Below are positions 1 to 8,484 of a DNA stretch of 64,000 bases, in pieces (positions within the stretch are counted from its first letter, which is position 1; each line of letters opens with the position of its first letter). Origin of the DNA: Bacillus sp. HNG (lineage in GTDB: Bacteria > Bacillota > Bacilli > Bacillales > Bacillaceae_L). The DNA lies in NCBI RefSeq assembly GCF_003400205.1, contig NZ_QUQV01000007.1:62001-126000 (forward strand). Reading direction: 5' to 3'. The position numbers were made by a program, and so were the translations under genes. The notes under the pieces are model-generated. The model was not told the DNA's origin and ran no database searches. It was given only the letters and a program-made list of their open reading frames with translations.

Positions 1-859
1 TACTAATCCAAATGCCGTAACCGTAATATTCATCATCCTCAGCATGTACGTGAGGGGTTAATAGTAGATCGGTCATTTCCTGGCTTAGTAATGTATAATT
101 TAGGAGCGCATCCCAAAGCTTCAGCATATCCGATGCAGTGACAAATGCTCCTCCATCAGACCCACCTTTAACAGGGATCGAATATATATTTGTTCGCCAT
201 GAACCGTCTTCGTTATCAATATATCCGAGCGCTGTATTTTTTGGGAGACAATCCAGAGAAAAATACCCGGAATCCTTCATCCCACACTGTTCAAAAATAT
301 TTTTCGCTATATAGTCAGTAAAGGACAACCCTGACTTCTTTTCAACGATTAATCCTAATAATATATAACCGGCATTGTTATAATGAAATCTTTCACCCAG
401 TGTAAACATCATATCCCCATTCTGAAACAAAGGGAGGAAATCCTTCAGTCCTCGAATCAGGTACATCGGATTTTCTTTCCATAGTTCCTCAAAATCATCC
501 ATAACCTCTTCATCAAAATAATCCGGGACACCAGAAGTATGAGTTAACAAATGATGGAGGGAAATATTCTCCTCGAAGTTTGGAAAATCGATAGTAAGGC
601 AATCTGTTAATTTTGTATCAAATGTTAGCAAACCCTTTTCAACCAGCTGACAAACCGCAATAGCGGTAAAAAGCTTACACCCAGATGCTATACCAAACTT
701 TGTATGGATGGTGTTTGCTAATTCTTCAGCTCTATTTGAATAGCCGTATGTCAATTCTATTAATTTGGCATCCTTTTGTTTTGCTAAAACAACTCCTGAG
801 AAATTACTTTGTTGACAAAATTCATCTATTCTATCATTTAATTTCGTTTCGATGTGCAT
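1..859 (-). CDS. Serine hydrolase of the class C beta-lactamase / PBP4*-like family (3' part outside window)
   Basis: The frame is open from ATG at 859 (preceded by AGGAG in gene sense) to the window edge, so about 286 residues are visible and the C terminus is missing. A Ser-x-x-Lys motif (SGCK, residues 59-62) and a Tyr-x-Asn motif (YNN, residues 160-162), spaced as in class C beta-lactamases and the esterase/peptidase relatives, are present. The third motif (HxG/KTG) would lie outside the window. No signal peptide is visible, which argues for a cytosolic esterase- or peptidase-like enzyme rather than a secreted beta-lactamase. The substrate cannot be told from sequence. Confidence 0.85.
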   Translation of the reverse strand, partial: MHIETKLNDRIDEFCQQSNFSGVVLAKQKDAKLIELTYGYSNRAEELANTIHTKFGIASGCKLFTAIAVCQLVEKGLLTFDTKLTDCLTIDFPNFEENISLHHLLTHTSGVPDYFDEEVMDDFEELWKENPMYLIRGLKDFLPLFQNGDMMFTLGERFHYNNAGYILLGLIVEKKSGLSFTDYIAKNIFEQCGMKDSGYFSLDCLPKNTALGYIDNEDGSWRTNIYSIPVKGGSDGGAFVTASDMLKLWDALLNYTLLSQEMTDLLLTPHVHAEDDEYYGYGIWIS

Positions 860-1053
860 GGATATAACTCCTTGTTTTGAATTCCAATTGGCATGTGTGA
901 CAAACAACAATTATTTTCAGGGACTCAATAAAAAGGGTACCATATTTTTCTAGTAGCTGGTAAGAAAATAGAAAAAGTTGAACAAATTTTTGAAGTTTTA
1001 AGATAAAATATATGTAAACTAAAAAATAACCATAGTTAACAAAGGGGGCTATT

Positions 1054-1470
1054 ATGTACAAACTGCGCGGCCATCATTTATTTTGCCTTTTGGGCTACCG
1101 AGGAATGGGCTATTCTCAAGAATACGTGGAAAATATGACGATTGTCCATCAAACACTTAGAAAGAATCCGAAGACACTTGTTCAGATTGTAAAAGGGCCC
1201 GATCATTTATGCGAAAAGTATCCAAACAATGGTAAATACCATTGTGAAGACAATTCCATCTACGAAAGGGATGCACAAATTCTAGAAAAAATGGGCATCC
1301 GAATTGGACAAATTCTAAAATGGGAGGACATAGAATCACGAATCCAGAAACATGTTGTCCCACTGGATATTCAAACAGTCTGCGAAACCTGTTCGTGGCG
1401 GGCATATGGCGTTTGCGAGGAAGGGGTACAAGAAATTCTCGATGGAAACGGACTGCGAGAAGTCAATTAA
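1054..1470 (+). CDS. DUF1284 family protein
   Basis: A 138-residue protein opening with LRGHHLFCLLGYRG, which I recognise as the DUF1284 signature. It has several cysteines, including a C-terminal CxxC-x8-C cluster (VCETC ... VC), so a metal or iron-sulfur site is plausible but unproven. ATG 1054 follows AAAGGGGG at a good distance. The gene stands alone, ends in a strong terminator and converges with the DUF1646 gene. The family has no firm function. Confidence 0.8.
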   Translation: MYKLRGHHLFCLLGYRGMGYSQEYVENMTIVHQTLRKNPKTLVQIVKGPDHLCEKYPNNGKYHCEDNSIYERDAQILEKMGIRIGQILKWEDIESRIQKHVVPLDIQTVCETCSWRAYGVCEEGVQEILDGNGLREVN

Positions 1471-1496
1471 AAAATGCCTAGAGATAGGCATTTTTT
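1471..1496. terminator. Bidirectional intrinsic terminator
   Basis: Stem AAAATGCCTA/TAGGCATTTT with a GAGA loop and T runs on both strands. It lies between the convergent DUF1284 and DUF1646 genes and overlaps the stop codon of the latter. Confidence 0.85.
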
Positions 1497-2511
1497 ACAT
1501 TAAATAGATAATTAAGAAATATCCTAGCATGACACAAAGCCCGACTGGTACACCAAACTTTGCCCATTCCTTACTGGTAATGTCCAGTTTTCCTGCGGCA
1601 ATGATATTCGGAATGTTACCTGGAATCAGCATTCCTCCACTAATCATTAAACCAAGCAAAATCGATTGAATCGTAAAATGGTCCATCGCCGGACTAATTT
1701 CTGCAGCTGCTAAAGTGGCGTTATCGAGAATCGCTGATATCATATTTAACCAGTAAAGTAACAATGGATCAAGTCCAATGAAATAACGGTTGATCATTGG
1801 CTCAAAACCTGATCCTAATAAAGTTAATCCCATTACGAAAAAATAAATCTTTAGGGATCGTACGAAAATTTCCTCATAGGTCTCACTATTCGATTCCTTT
1901 TTAAACGATTCTTTCTTCCGTTTTGGAGGTTCAACTACAAAGGTTGCCAACAAGCCAAAAATAAGAAATGAAGCAAATATTTGTGGGCCAATTAAACCGA
2001 TTAAAAAGAAAAAACCCTCGTTAAGTTTGCTGATGGCAATCGTTGATAAGGGTTCTCCGATTGGGGTCAGCGCTGCACCTAAACCAATCGAAAAACACGC
2101 AATCACGACGAAACGAATGGCAGAACCCCGCTCAAGTCGCAATGAAGTTACAATCAATACAAGTACAAGTGCCGCTATGATGGCCGTTATTACACTTGAA
2201 ATCAGTCCTAAAAAGATGACAACTAACCCGATAAATAAACGAAATGGAATTTTGCGACTCATTCCAACAATAAATTTTTGCAAGGGTGCATGAAACCATT
2301 TAAATAATAGCCCGGCAATTAAAACAGCTAGTGTAATCTTAATTGGGTCAACGGATGCTCGTACAAAAAGCTGGCTATTAAATACACCACCGACAACCGC
2401 AGCAAGAAGCCCCATGAAAAAGAGAAAGACCTCTAAATTTTTTTCGATCAGCTTAACTGAAAATGGTAAAAACAAAACAAGGATTAAAATCACTAATAGA
2501 CCGAAAAACAT
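1495..2511 (-). CDS. DUF1646 family predicted cation transporter
   Basis: 338 residues, almost entirely hydrophobic, with about ten predicted membrane segments and one charged cytosolic loop near residues 200-215 (PPKRKKESFKKE). The N-terminal LEVFLFFMGLLAAVVGG stretch and the conserved glycine/proline segments (IPGNIPNIIAAG near the C terminus) resemble DUF1646, annotated as predicted cation transporters of the IT superfamily. ATG 2511 is preceded by GGGGGA in gene sense. It is monocistronic as far as can be seen. The ion specificity is unknown. Confidence 0.7.
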   Translation of the reverse strand: MFFGLLVILILVLFLPFSVKLIEKNLEVFLFFMGLLAAVVGGVFNSQLFVRASVDPIKITLAVLIAGLLFKWFHAPLQKFIVGMSRKIPFRLFIGLVVIFLGLISSVITAIIAALVLVLIVTSLRLERGSAIRFVVIACFSIGLGAALTPIGEPLSTIAISKLNEGFFFLIGLIGPQIFASFLIFGLLATFVVEPPKRKKESFKKESNSETYEEIFVRSLKIYFFVMGLTLLGSGFEPMINRYFIGLDPLLLYWLNMISAILDNATLAAAEISPAMDHFTIQSILLGLMISGGMLIPGNIPNIIAAGKLDITSKEWAKFGVPVGLCVMLGYFLIIYLM

Positions 2512-2727
2512 TCACATTCCCCCAACTTTCTTAAAATGTCCTCCAATGAGCAAGTAATAAAAACATATGCCTAAAATCGGACAAACTTGCTAATTTTTTC
2601 ATTTACATAGGACAAACCCTGGATTAAGCTTTGGAAGATTAGAATATTTAAATAAGTTTGTAACGAAAACGGATTCCAAGGTACTAATACAATGAACGAC
2701 AAAAATCAAGTAGATAGGGAGAGGGAA

Positions 2728-3219
2728 ATGGAGCTAGAGGAGTTATATAAAGAAGTACAACCACGAATATATGCTTTTTTCTTTATCAAAACCTCTAGCA
2801 AAGAGATTGCGGAGGACTTAACACAAGAGGTTTTCTATGAAGCACTTAAAAGCATGCATACCTTTTCACAGCAATCAACAATCCATACGTGGTTATTCTC
2901 CATTGCAAAAAATCGATTGTTAAAGCATTATCGCTCCAATCAATATAAGTCACAGTTAAACGAGTTGCTTAAAAAAGAAAAAGGGGAATCAACTACACCG
3001 GAGGAGGAAGTACTAAAAAGGGAAGTGAAACAAAATCTAATCGAGTATATCAATCGGTTAGATGATGTATCAAAAGAAGTTGTGACACTAAGAATCTACG
3101 GAGAGTTATCGTTTAAAGAGATTGGAAGCTTGCTTGGAAAAAGTGAAAACTTTGCCAGAGTTACATTTCACCGAGCGAAACTTAAGCTTCATAAGGAAAT
3201 GGAGGGATATCATGGATAA
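2728..3219 (+). CDS. ECF-type sigma-70 family RNA polymerase sigma factor
   Basis: 163 residues from ATG 2728, which follows GGGAGAGGG. A longer in-frame start at 2692 exists but has a poor ribosome-binding site. Region 2 is visible (ELYKEVQPRIYAFF, then EIAEDLTQEVFYEA and STIHTWLFSIAKNRL), and region 4 with a helix-turn-helix (LRIYGELSFKEIGSLLGKSENFARVTFHRAKLKL) closes the protein. It is translationally coupled by an 8-bp overlap to a membrane protein that is probably its anti-sigma factor. A TGTAAC element at about 2657 resembles the -35 of ECF-dependent promoters and hints at autoregulation. This is inference; the paralogue (SigV, SigX, SigM type) cannot be assigned. Confidence 0.9.
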   Translation: MELEELYKEVQPRIYAFFFIKTSSKEIAEDLTQEVFYEALKSMHTFSQQSTIHTWLFSIAKNRLLKHYRSNQYKSQLNELLKKEKGESTTPEEEVLKREVKQNLIEYINRLDDVSKEVVTLRIYGELSFKEIGSLLGKSENFARVTFHRAKLKLHKEMEGYHG

Positions 3220-3790
3220 ACGTAAACAAGCAATCATTGAGGATCTGCTACCTCTATACAATGAGGGGCTGTTAAGTCCAGAAACGACCACATGGCTAGA
3301 GGAACAAATACAGGAAAACCAGGAACTACAAAAGCTCATGGACCAAGCAATGACTCCGCTCGAAAAGGAGGAAATCGAATCTCCTCTTCAGCACGATAAA
3401 ATGATCACAAACATCAAAAGAAGACTCGCGCTCTATCAACTCATTTTTGTTGGGCTATCCTTTTTTCTTGCCATTCAAACATCCATGCTCAATGAAAGCT
3501 TTGGATTTATTTTATGGTATGCAGTCCTTGGATTACTCACTTACCTATTTTACAAAGATATGAAAATTGTCTTTTACATCTCTTTTATCCCCATCTTTAT
3601 TTGGTCACTTGGAGGAAACATAGGTGACTTTATCCAAGGGGACATGGGTTCAACAATTTCCTTTAGGCATTTTTTATTGCAGTCCTTTATGGGATCCATC
3701 CTGGTAACCTTGATTCATTATTTATTTGCTTTCATAGGCAGCCTGATTGGATTTTTATATCTAAAAATAAGGAATGGTGAGGATAAATGA
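3212..3790 (+). CDS. Membrane protein, probable anti-sigma factor partner
   Basis: 192 residues from ATG 3212, whose GGAGGG ribosome-binding site lies inside the end of the sigma factor gene. The cytosolic N terminus (residues 1-70: IIEDLLPLYNEGLLSPET followed by an acidic helix) has the shape of zf-HC2 anti-sigma domains but lacks the histidine and cysteine zinc ligands. Four or more membrane segments follow from about residue 72. Overlap with the sigma gene and this N-terminal pattern suggest that it sequesters the sigma factor at the membrane. I do not recognise a named family. Its last codons overlap the next gene by ATGA. Confidence 0.65.
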   Translation: MDKRKQAIIEDLLPLYNEGLLSPETTTWLEEQIQENQELQKLMDQAMTPLEKEEIESPLQHDKMITNIKRRLALYQLIFVGLSFFLAIQTSMLNESFGFILWYAVLGLLTYLFYKDMKIVFYISFIPIFIWSLGGNIGDFIQGDMGSTISFRHFLLQSFMGSILVTLIHYLFAFIGSLIGFLYLKIRNGEDK

Positions 3791-4527
3791 AGAAACGAAA
3801 AGTAATGTATAGTATTCTGCTTGGTTTGCTCGTTTTGTTCGTCCTATTTATTTATAACGCTTTTAATGGAAATCCGGTAAGTAAACTATATTCGAATAAA
3901 GTTCTTGAAAATTATCTAGAGGAGACTTACCCAGACCGCGAGTTCCGGATTGAGAAGGGATTCTATAACTTTAAGTTTTCAAGCTATGACTTTAATGTAA
4001 TTGAAATTGGTGCGACTGCCCCAAATGAGAACGGTCCAAAAACATATGAATTTACGGTAATAGGATTTTTAAAGCCATATGTGAATCTAGACTCCATTTA
4101 CACAGAGAACTTAGATGAGCCAGTAATGGAAAAATTAAGTGCCGAAGCACAAACGGAAATAACGGAACTATTGAAGCAATCAGTTCCAACAGTCAAAGGA
4201 ATGGGGGTTTCTTTAGAGGTTCAAAAAGGTGATTATGACTTGAATACAACATGGAGTAAGGATATGAAACTAGAAAAGCCTATCATCATGCATATTGTGT
4301 TGGATTCAACCCAATCAACAAAGGAAGATGTTTTAACAGATTCCCAAGTCATTCAGAAGGTTCTTAATGACAATAACTATACCTATGCAGGTGTCACGAT
4401 TAACGGTAACATCATTGATGACTCTAAAGCCGAATATGTAAAAGATGATACCGGATATGTAAAGTATTATGTTTCATTCGAAAAAGACACAGACATTGAA
4501 TTGAAGGATATTGAAGTAATTGAATAG
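3787..4527 (+). CDS. Membrane-anchored extracytoplasmic protein of unknown function, third gene of the sigma operon
   Basis: 246 residues: one N-terminal membrane segment (residues 6-24), then a soluble, acidic domain that should face outside. There is no lipobox cysteine. It may belong to the YfjL-like group of Bacillus, a tentative recollection. The 4-bp ATGA overlap with the putative anti-sigma gene shows that it belongs to the same operon, so it could be a sensor or a second regulator of the sigma factor. Nothing catalytic is evident. Confidence 0.7.
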   Translation: MKKRKVMYSILLGLLVLFVLFIYNAFNGNPVSKLYSNKVLENYLEETYPDREFRIEKGFYNFKFSSYDFNVIEIGATAPNENGPKTYEFTVIGFLKPYVNLDSIYTENLDEPVMEKLSAEAQTEITELLKQSVPTVKGMGVSLEVQKGDYDLNTTWSKDMKLEKPIIMHIVLDSTQSTKEDVLTDSQVIQKVLNDNNYTYAGVTINGNIIDDSKAEYVKDDTGYVKYYVSFEKDTDIELKDIEVIE

Positions 4528-4542
4528 CGGGAAAATGAATTG

Positions 4543-4574
4543 ACATCACTCTTCTTTTAGAGGGATGTTTTTTA
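4543..4574 (+). terminator. Intrinsic terminator of the sigma factor operon
   Basis: Imperfect stem ACATC-a-CTCT / AGAG-g-GATGT followed by TTTTTT, 15 bp after the last stop codon of the operon. Confidence 0.7.
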
Positions 4575-4620
4575 TTGACTTTTTTAAGGGCGCAAATTAT
4601 AGTTAACAATGTTAATAGTT

Positions 4621-4637
4621 AAATAGTTTAACTATTT
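4621..4637. promoter_or_regulatory. Candidate MarR-type operator
   Basis: AAATAGTTTAACTATTT is a perfect 17-bp palindrome around a central T, 26 bp before the MarR gene start. Further GTTAA half-sites lie just upstream (4602-4620). Position and symmetry fit autoregulation by the adjacent MarR protein; this is inference. Confidence 0.6.
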
Positions 4638-4663
4638 TTTATACTGTGAGGTGTTTTCAAACG

Positions 4664-5125
4664 ATGACTATAACAAACATTAAAGAATTAGTGGATTCTT
4701 ATATAGATGTATCTTTCTCAGTAAATACCACCGCGGAGTCGCTTGTAAAGGAACAAATCGGAAGTGACCTTACAAATGAACAGCATTATACACTTCGCTA
4801 CATAAATAAGGTAGGTTCGTGTACATCAACAGAACTTGCAGAAGTTTTTGAAGTGAAAAAGAGTGCGATTACTGCGATTATTAACCGACTTTTTGAAAAA
4901 GGGTTGATTCAAAGAACGCGGGATGAGAATGATCGAAGAATTGTTTACTTAACATTGTCAAACAAAGGAAATGAACTATTTACCAAGACAGAGGAGCGGG
5001 TTCAGAAGCTAGTCGAATCCATCATTGGCGAATTTTCAGAAGAGGAAATTGTTCGATTTCTAAAAACCTATGAAAAGCTTAATGGAATCCTACAACAAAT
5101 AAAAAATAACAGGGTGGTGGATTAA
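4664..5125 (+). CDS. MarR family transcriptional regulator
   Basis: 153 residues from ATG 4664 (GAGGTG at 4648-4653). A GTG 18 bases upstream would overlap that ribosome-binding site and is less likely. A winged helix-turn-helix is clear: TSTELAEVFEVKKSAITAIINRLFEKGLIQRTRDENDRRIVYLTLSNKG. It sits 2 bp before the MMPL transporter start and behind a palindromic candidate operator, so it most likely represses its own operon and is released by a compound the pump exports. The arrangement recalls the ydgG-ydgH pair of B. subtilis. Confidence 0.9.
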   Translation: MTITNIKELVDSYIDVSFSVNTTAESLVKEQIGSDLTNEQHYTLRYINKVGSCTSTELAEVFEVKKSAITAIINRLFEKGLIQRTRDENDRRIVYLTLSNKGNELFTKTEERVQKLVESIIGEFSEEEIVRFLKTYEKLNGILQQIKNNRVVD

Positions 5126-5127
5126 GC

Positions 5128-8100
5128 ATGAATTTTATCATTAAACGGAAGTGGTTTGTCCTTATCGCATGGATTGTTGTCGTGGCTGGATTATTTCTTG
5201 CAGCTCCAAATATGGCGGATCTTGTCCGTGAAAAGGGGCAAATCACCGTTCCAGACGAATACTCATCCTCCATTGCAGGAAAAATTTTAAGCGATGTCCA
5301 ATCCCAAGAGGGTGGAGGAAATGAAACACAGGTTGCACTAGTGTTTCACGATGAAAAGAAGCTAACCGAAGACGAAATTAAGGAAGCTGAACGGGCAATC
5401 CGACTTCTTGAAGAGAAAAAAGAAGAAATCGGTATTACTGAAATCCTAACTCATTTTAATGAAGAAACACTAAAGGAACAGCTAGTTTCAGAGGATGGAA
5501 AATCAATCTTAGCATCTGTAACAGTAAGCTGGAATGATCGTGAACCAAAAGAAGTTAGCGAGGCTTTATATCAGGCAATTGAAGATGTTAAAGTTGATCA
5601 CTATTACACGAGTGAATGGCTTATTACTGAGGACCTAATGACGAGTGCACAAGAAGGCTTGAAAAAGACAGAGGGGATAACAATTGTCTTTATTCTGGTC
5701 GTTCTTTTACTTGTATTTAGATCATTAATTGCACCTATTATTCCACTTGTGACAGTAGGATTTGCTTATCTTGCTTCACAATCCATTGTTGCAATGCTGG
5801 TTGATCAATTTGACTTTCCAATATCAACCTACACTCAGATTTTCTTAGTTGCAGTTTTATTTGGAATAGGAACGGACTACTGTATCTTACTTTTAAGTCG
5901 TTTTAAAGAGGAGCTTTCCCAGCGGGAGAGCTTAACTGAAGCCATTATTGAAACGTATAAAAACGCAGGACGTACTGTTTTATTTAGTGGAATTGCGGTC
6001 ATGATTGGTTTTGCGGCAATCGGTTTTTCACAATTTATTTTATATCAATCTGCTGTCGCTGTAGCAGTTGGGGTAGCACTTTTATTAGGTGCCTTGTTTA
6101 CTGTCGTTCCATTCTTTATGGCTGTTTTAGGGAAAAAACTATTCTGGCCATCTAAGAAGAACTTGGAACATGGGGACAGCAAGATTTGGGAAATAGCTGG
6201 TCGATTTTCGTTGGGGCGCCCACTCCTATCTTTATTAGTTGTAGCGGCAATCGTTGCTCCATTTTTATTTGTATATGACGGAGACATCTCATATGATTCA
6301 TTAGAAGAATTAAGTGGTGATGTAAATTCAATCAAAGCCTTCAACGCCATCGCCGGTAGCTTCGGACCAGGTGAATCTATGCCTACTCAAATCGTTTTAA
6401 AAAATGATGAGGCGATGGACTCCACCGAATATATCGAACTAGCAGAAAAAATAAGCCAAGAAGTTGAAAAGGTAGACTTAGTTGACACAATTCGCTCTGT
6501 CACACGACCAACCGGGGAACCAATCGAAGATCTATTTCTGGCAAACCAAGCTAAAACACTTGAGGAAGGTCTTGGTGAAGGAAAAGATGGACTCACTCAA
6601 ATTAAGGAAGGCTTAGAGGAAGCAGGTAGTGAACTCGCAAAATCAGAGCCAGAGCTTAAAACGGCTACAGATGGAATCGGAGAATTAATCACAGGTACAA
6701 ACCAAGTTAAATCAGGCCTTACCGAAATCCAAACCAATCTTTCAAAAATCGAGTCTGGTATCCGTAGTGGAACAGCTGGAATCGATACGATGATTGCCGA
6801 GGTTGATAAGGCAAAGGCCGGCGTGGAAGAATTAGGAACCTATTATAATAATCTATTAGCTGGGTATAAGGATGCTCAAGGTGGGATTGCTACATTACTT
6901 GAACAGTACTCAGGAGTGGCTTTACAAGTAGATCAACTGTCAACTCAGTTAAATCAATTTAATAAAGAAGGTTTCGAGGATTTTGAAGGTAAGCATCAAG
7001 GGGTTGCTGAAGATCAATTTTATGGCGGGATGAAAAAAAGCATTCTTACATTACAACAAGGAATCCCTGCAATATCTGGTGGCATAAAGACATTAAATGG
7101 TCATCTTTCAGTGGCAAATGATGGATTAATTAAAGCAAACGCCGGTTTTGAGCAATTGTTGAAAGAACAAGAAGCATTACCAACAGGTCTTGAACAACTA
7201 ATAGCAGGACTTGAACAACTTAAAGGAGGACTTCTTCAAGCGGCAAATGGGCAAGGTCAAATTGTTCAAGGAATGCCACAAATTACAAATGGTCTAACAG
7301 GCATTAATGACGGTCAGAAGCAACTCCTTGATGGGTTCGGAAGCCTTGGTGGTCAAATCACCCAACTAACAGATGGACTCACGCAAAGTGCAGAGGGGCT
7401 TGGACAGGTTTCAGATGGTTTAGGGTCTGCTCAAGAATATTTGTCTGACCTTTCAAACTCCGAAGAATTAAATGCTTTTTATATGCCAGAAGAAGTGCTT
7501 GAAAGTGACGATTTCGCTCAGGTTCTTGATGTATACATGTCTAAGGATCGTAAAGTCATGACATTGGATGTCATTTTTGAAGCAAACCCTTATTCGAACG
7601 AAGCAATGGCTCAAATCGACGAGATCAATGCGGCTGTTGAAAGAGCGACGAAAGGTACAAAGCTTGAAAATGCTGATGTTGCACTTGGCGGTATCACGAG
7701 CACGAATACGGATTTAAGCAAAATGTCTGAGCAGGACTATTCTCGAACAATTGTCTTGATGTTTATCGGGATTGCGCTTATTTTAATTTTCTTATTCCGT
7801 TCATTAATCATGCCAATCTATATCATCGGTTCATTAGTTTTAACCTATTACACATCAATGGCGATCAATGAAGTGATTTTTGTTAATATTCTTGGATACA
7901 CAGGAATTAGCTGGGCAGTTCCGTTCTTTGGATTTGTTATCCTCGTCGCACTCGGGGTTGACTACAGTATCTTCTTAATGGACCGCTTTAACGAATTCCG
8001 TGATATCTCAAGGGCAGAAGCAATGCTTCTTTCCATGAAGAAGATGGGAACTGTTATTATTTCAGCTGCGATTATTCTTGGAGGAACGTTTGCTGCAATG

Positions 8101-8256
8101 ATGCCTTCTGGAATGCTATCGTTGCTGCAAATTGCGTCGATCACACTCGTCGGACTTATGTTGTACGCATTTGTGATTCTGCCATTATTTATTCCAGTTA
8201 TGGTCAAAAACTTCGGAATTGCCAACTGGTGGCCGTTCAAAAGACCAACAAATTAA
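5128..8256 (+). CDS. MMPL/RND family transporter with long extracytoplasmic helical insert
   Basis: 1042 residues. Two similar membrane halves are visible: one segment at 8-27 plus a block at about 185-350, and a second block at about 865-1030. Both carry the RND/MMPL pattern with a GTDYCILLLSRFKEE-type and a GVDYSIFLMDRFNEF-type motif, whose aspartates are expected in the proton relay. Between them, residues about 470-790 form a glycine- and glutamine-rich heptad-like region (repeated GLxQ, GLxxG), resembling the coiled insert of YhgE/Pip-like proteins. Probable role is proton-driven export of a lipid or drug across the membrane. It is co-transcribed with the MarR gene. Confidence 0.9.
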   Translation: MNFIIKRKWFVLIAWIVVVAGLFLAAPNMADLVREKGQITVPDEYSSSIAGKILSDVQSQEGGGNETQVALVFHDEKKLTEDEIKEAERAIRLLEEKKEEIGITEILTHFNEETLKEQLVSEDGKSILASVTVSWNDREPKEVSEALYQAIEDVKVDHYYTSEWLITEDLMTSAQEGLKKTEGITIVFILVVLLLVFRSLIAPIIPLVTVGFAYLASQSIVAMLVDQFDFPISTYTQIFLVAVLFGIGTDYCILLLSRFKEELSQRESLTEAIIETYKNAGRTVLFSGIAVMIGFAAIGFSQFILYQSAVAVAVGVALLLGALFTVVPFFMAVLGKKLFWPSKKNLEHGDSKIWEIAGRFSLGRPLLSLLVVAAIVAPFLFVYDGDISYDSLEELSGDVNSIKAFNAIAGSFGPGESMPTQIVLKNDEAMDSTEYIELAEKISQEVEKVDLVDTIRSVTRPTGEPIEDLFLANQAKTLEEGLGEGKDGLTQIKEGLEEAGSELAKSEPELKTATDGIGELITGTNQVKSGLTEIQTNLSKIESGIRSGTAGIDTMIAEVDKAKAGVEELGTYYNNLLAGYKDAQGGIATLLEQYSGVALQVDQLSTQLNQFNKEGFEDFEGKHQGVAEDQFYGGMKKSILTLQQGIPAISGGIKTLNGHLSVANDGLIKANAGFEQLLKEQEALPTGLEQLIAGLEQLKGGLLQAANGQGQIVQGMPQITNGLTGINDGQKQLLDGFGSLGGQITQLTDGLTQSAEGLGQVSDGLGSAQEYLSDLSNSEELNAFYMPEEVLESDDFAQVLDVYMSKDRKVMTLDVIFEANPYSNEAMAQIDEINAAVERATKGTKLENADVALGGITSTNTDLSKMSEQDYSRTIVLMFIGIALILIFLFRSLIMPIYIIGSLVLTYYTSMAINEVIFVNILGYTGISWAVPFFGFVILVALGVDYSIFLMDRFNEFRDISRAEAMLLSMKKMGTVIISAAIILGGTFAAMMPSGMLSLLQIASITLVGLMLYAFVILPLFIPVMVKNFGIANWWPFKRPTN

Positions 8257-8260
8257 AGAA

Positions 8261-8296
8261 AATGAGGCTTCGATTGCGGGGCCTCATTGTTTTTTG
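8261..8296 (+). terminator. Intrinsic terminator after the MMPL gene
   Basis: Stem AATGAGGC/GCCTCATT (8261-8268 and 8281-8288) followed by GTTTTTT. Confidence 0.85.
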
Positions 8297-8322
8297 GCGA
8301 AAGTTTTAACTCTTCGTTTAAG

Positions 8323-8416
8323 TTTACTGTCACTATTTAAAAAATACTGTCACTATCTGAATAATACTGTCATTATTCCAGAAATACTGTCACTATGTAA
8401 AATTTACTGTCACAAA
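8323..8416. repeat. Five-unit tandem array with exact 20-bp period (ACTGTCACTAT core)
   Basis: The core ACTGTCA(C/T) starts at 8326, 8346, 8366 and 8386, with a last ACTGTCAC at 8406, so spacing is exactly 20 bp. The core ACTGTCACTAT is intact in units 1, 2 and 4, while the intervening 6-9 bp vary. It lies between a terminator and the promoter region of the thioredoxin-like gene. Function unknown; it may bind a protein on one face of the helix. Confidence 0.85.
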
Positions 8417-8484
8417 ACGTTTTAAGTAATTAAATATGATTTACATTGTATAATAGTTGTACTAAAACACGACGGAGGGCAAGC

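Noticed and set aside
8219-8425. 68-residue plus-strand frame
   Set aside because: It runs out of the MMPL gene 3' end in another frame, through the terminator and into the 20-bp array.
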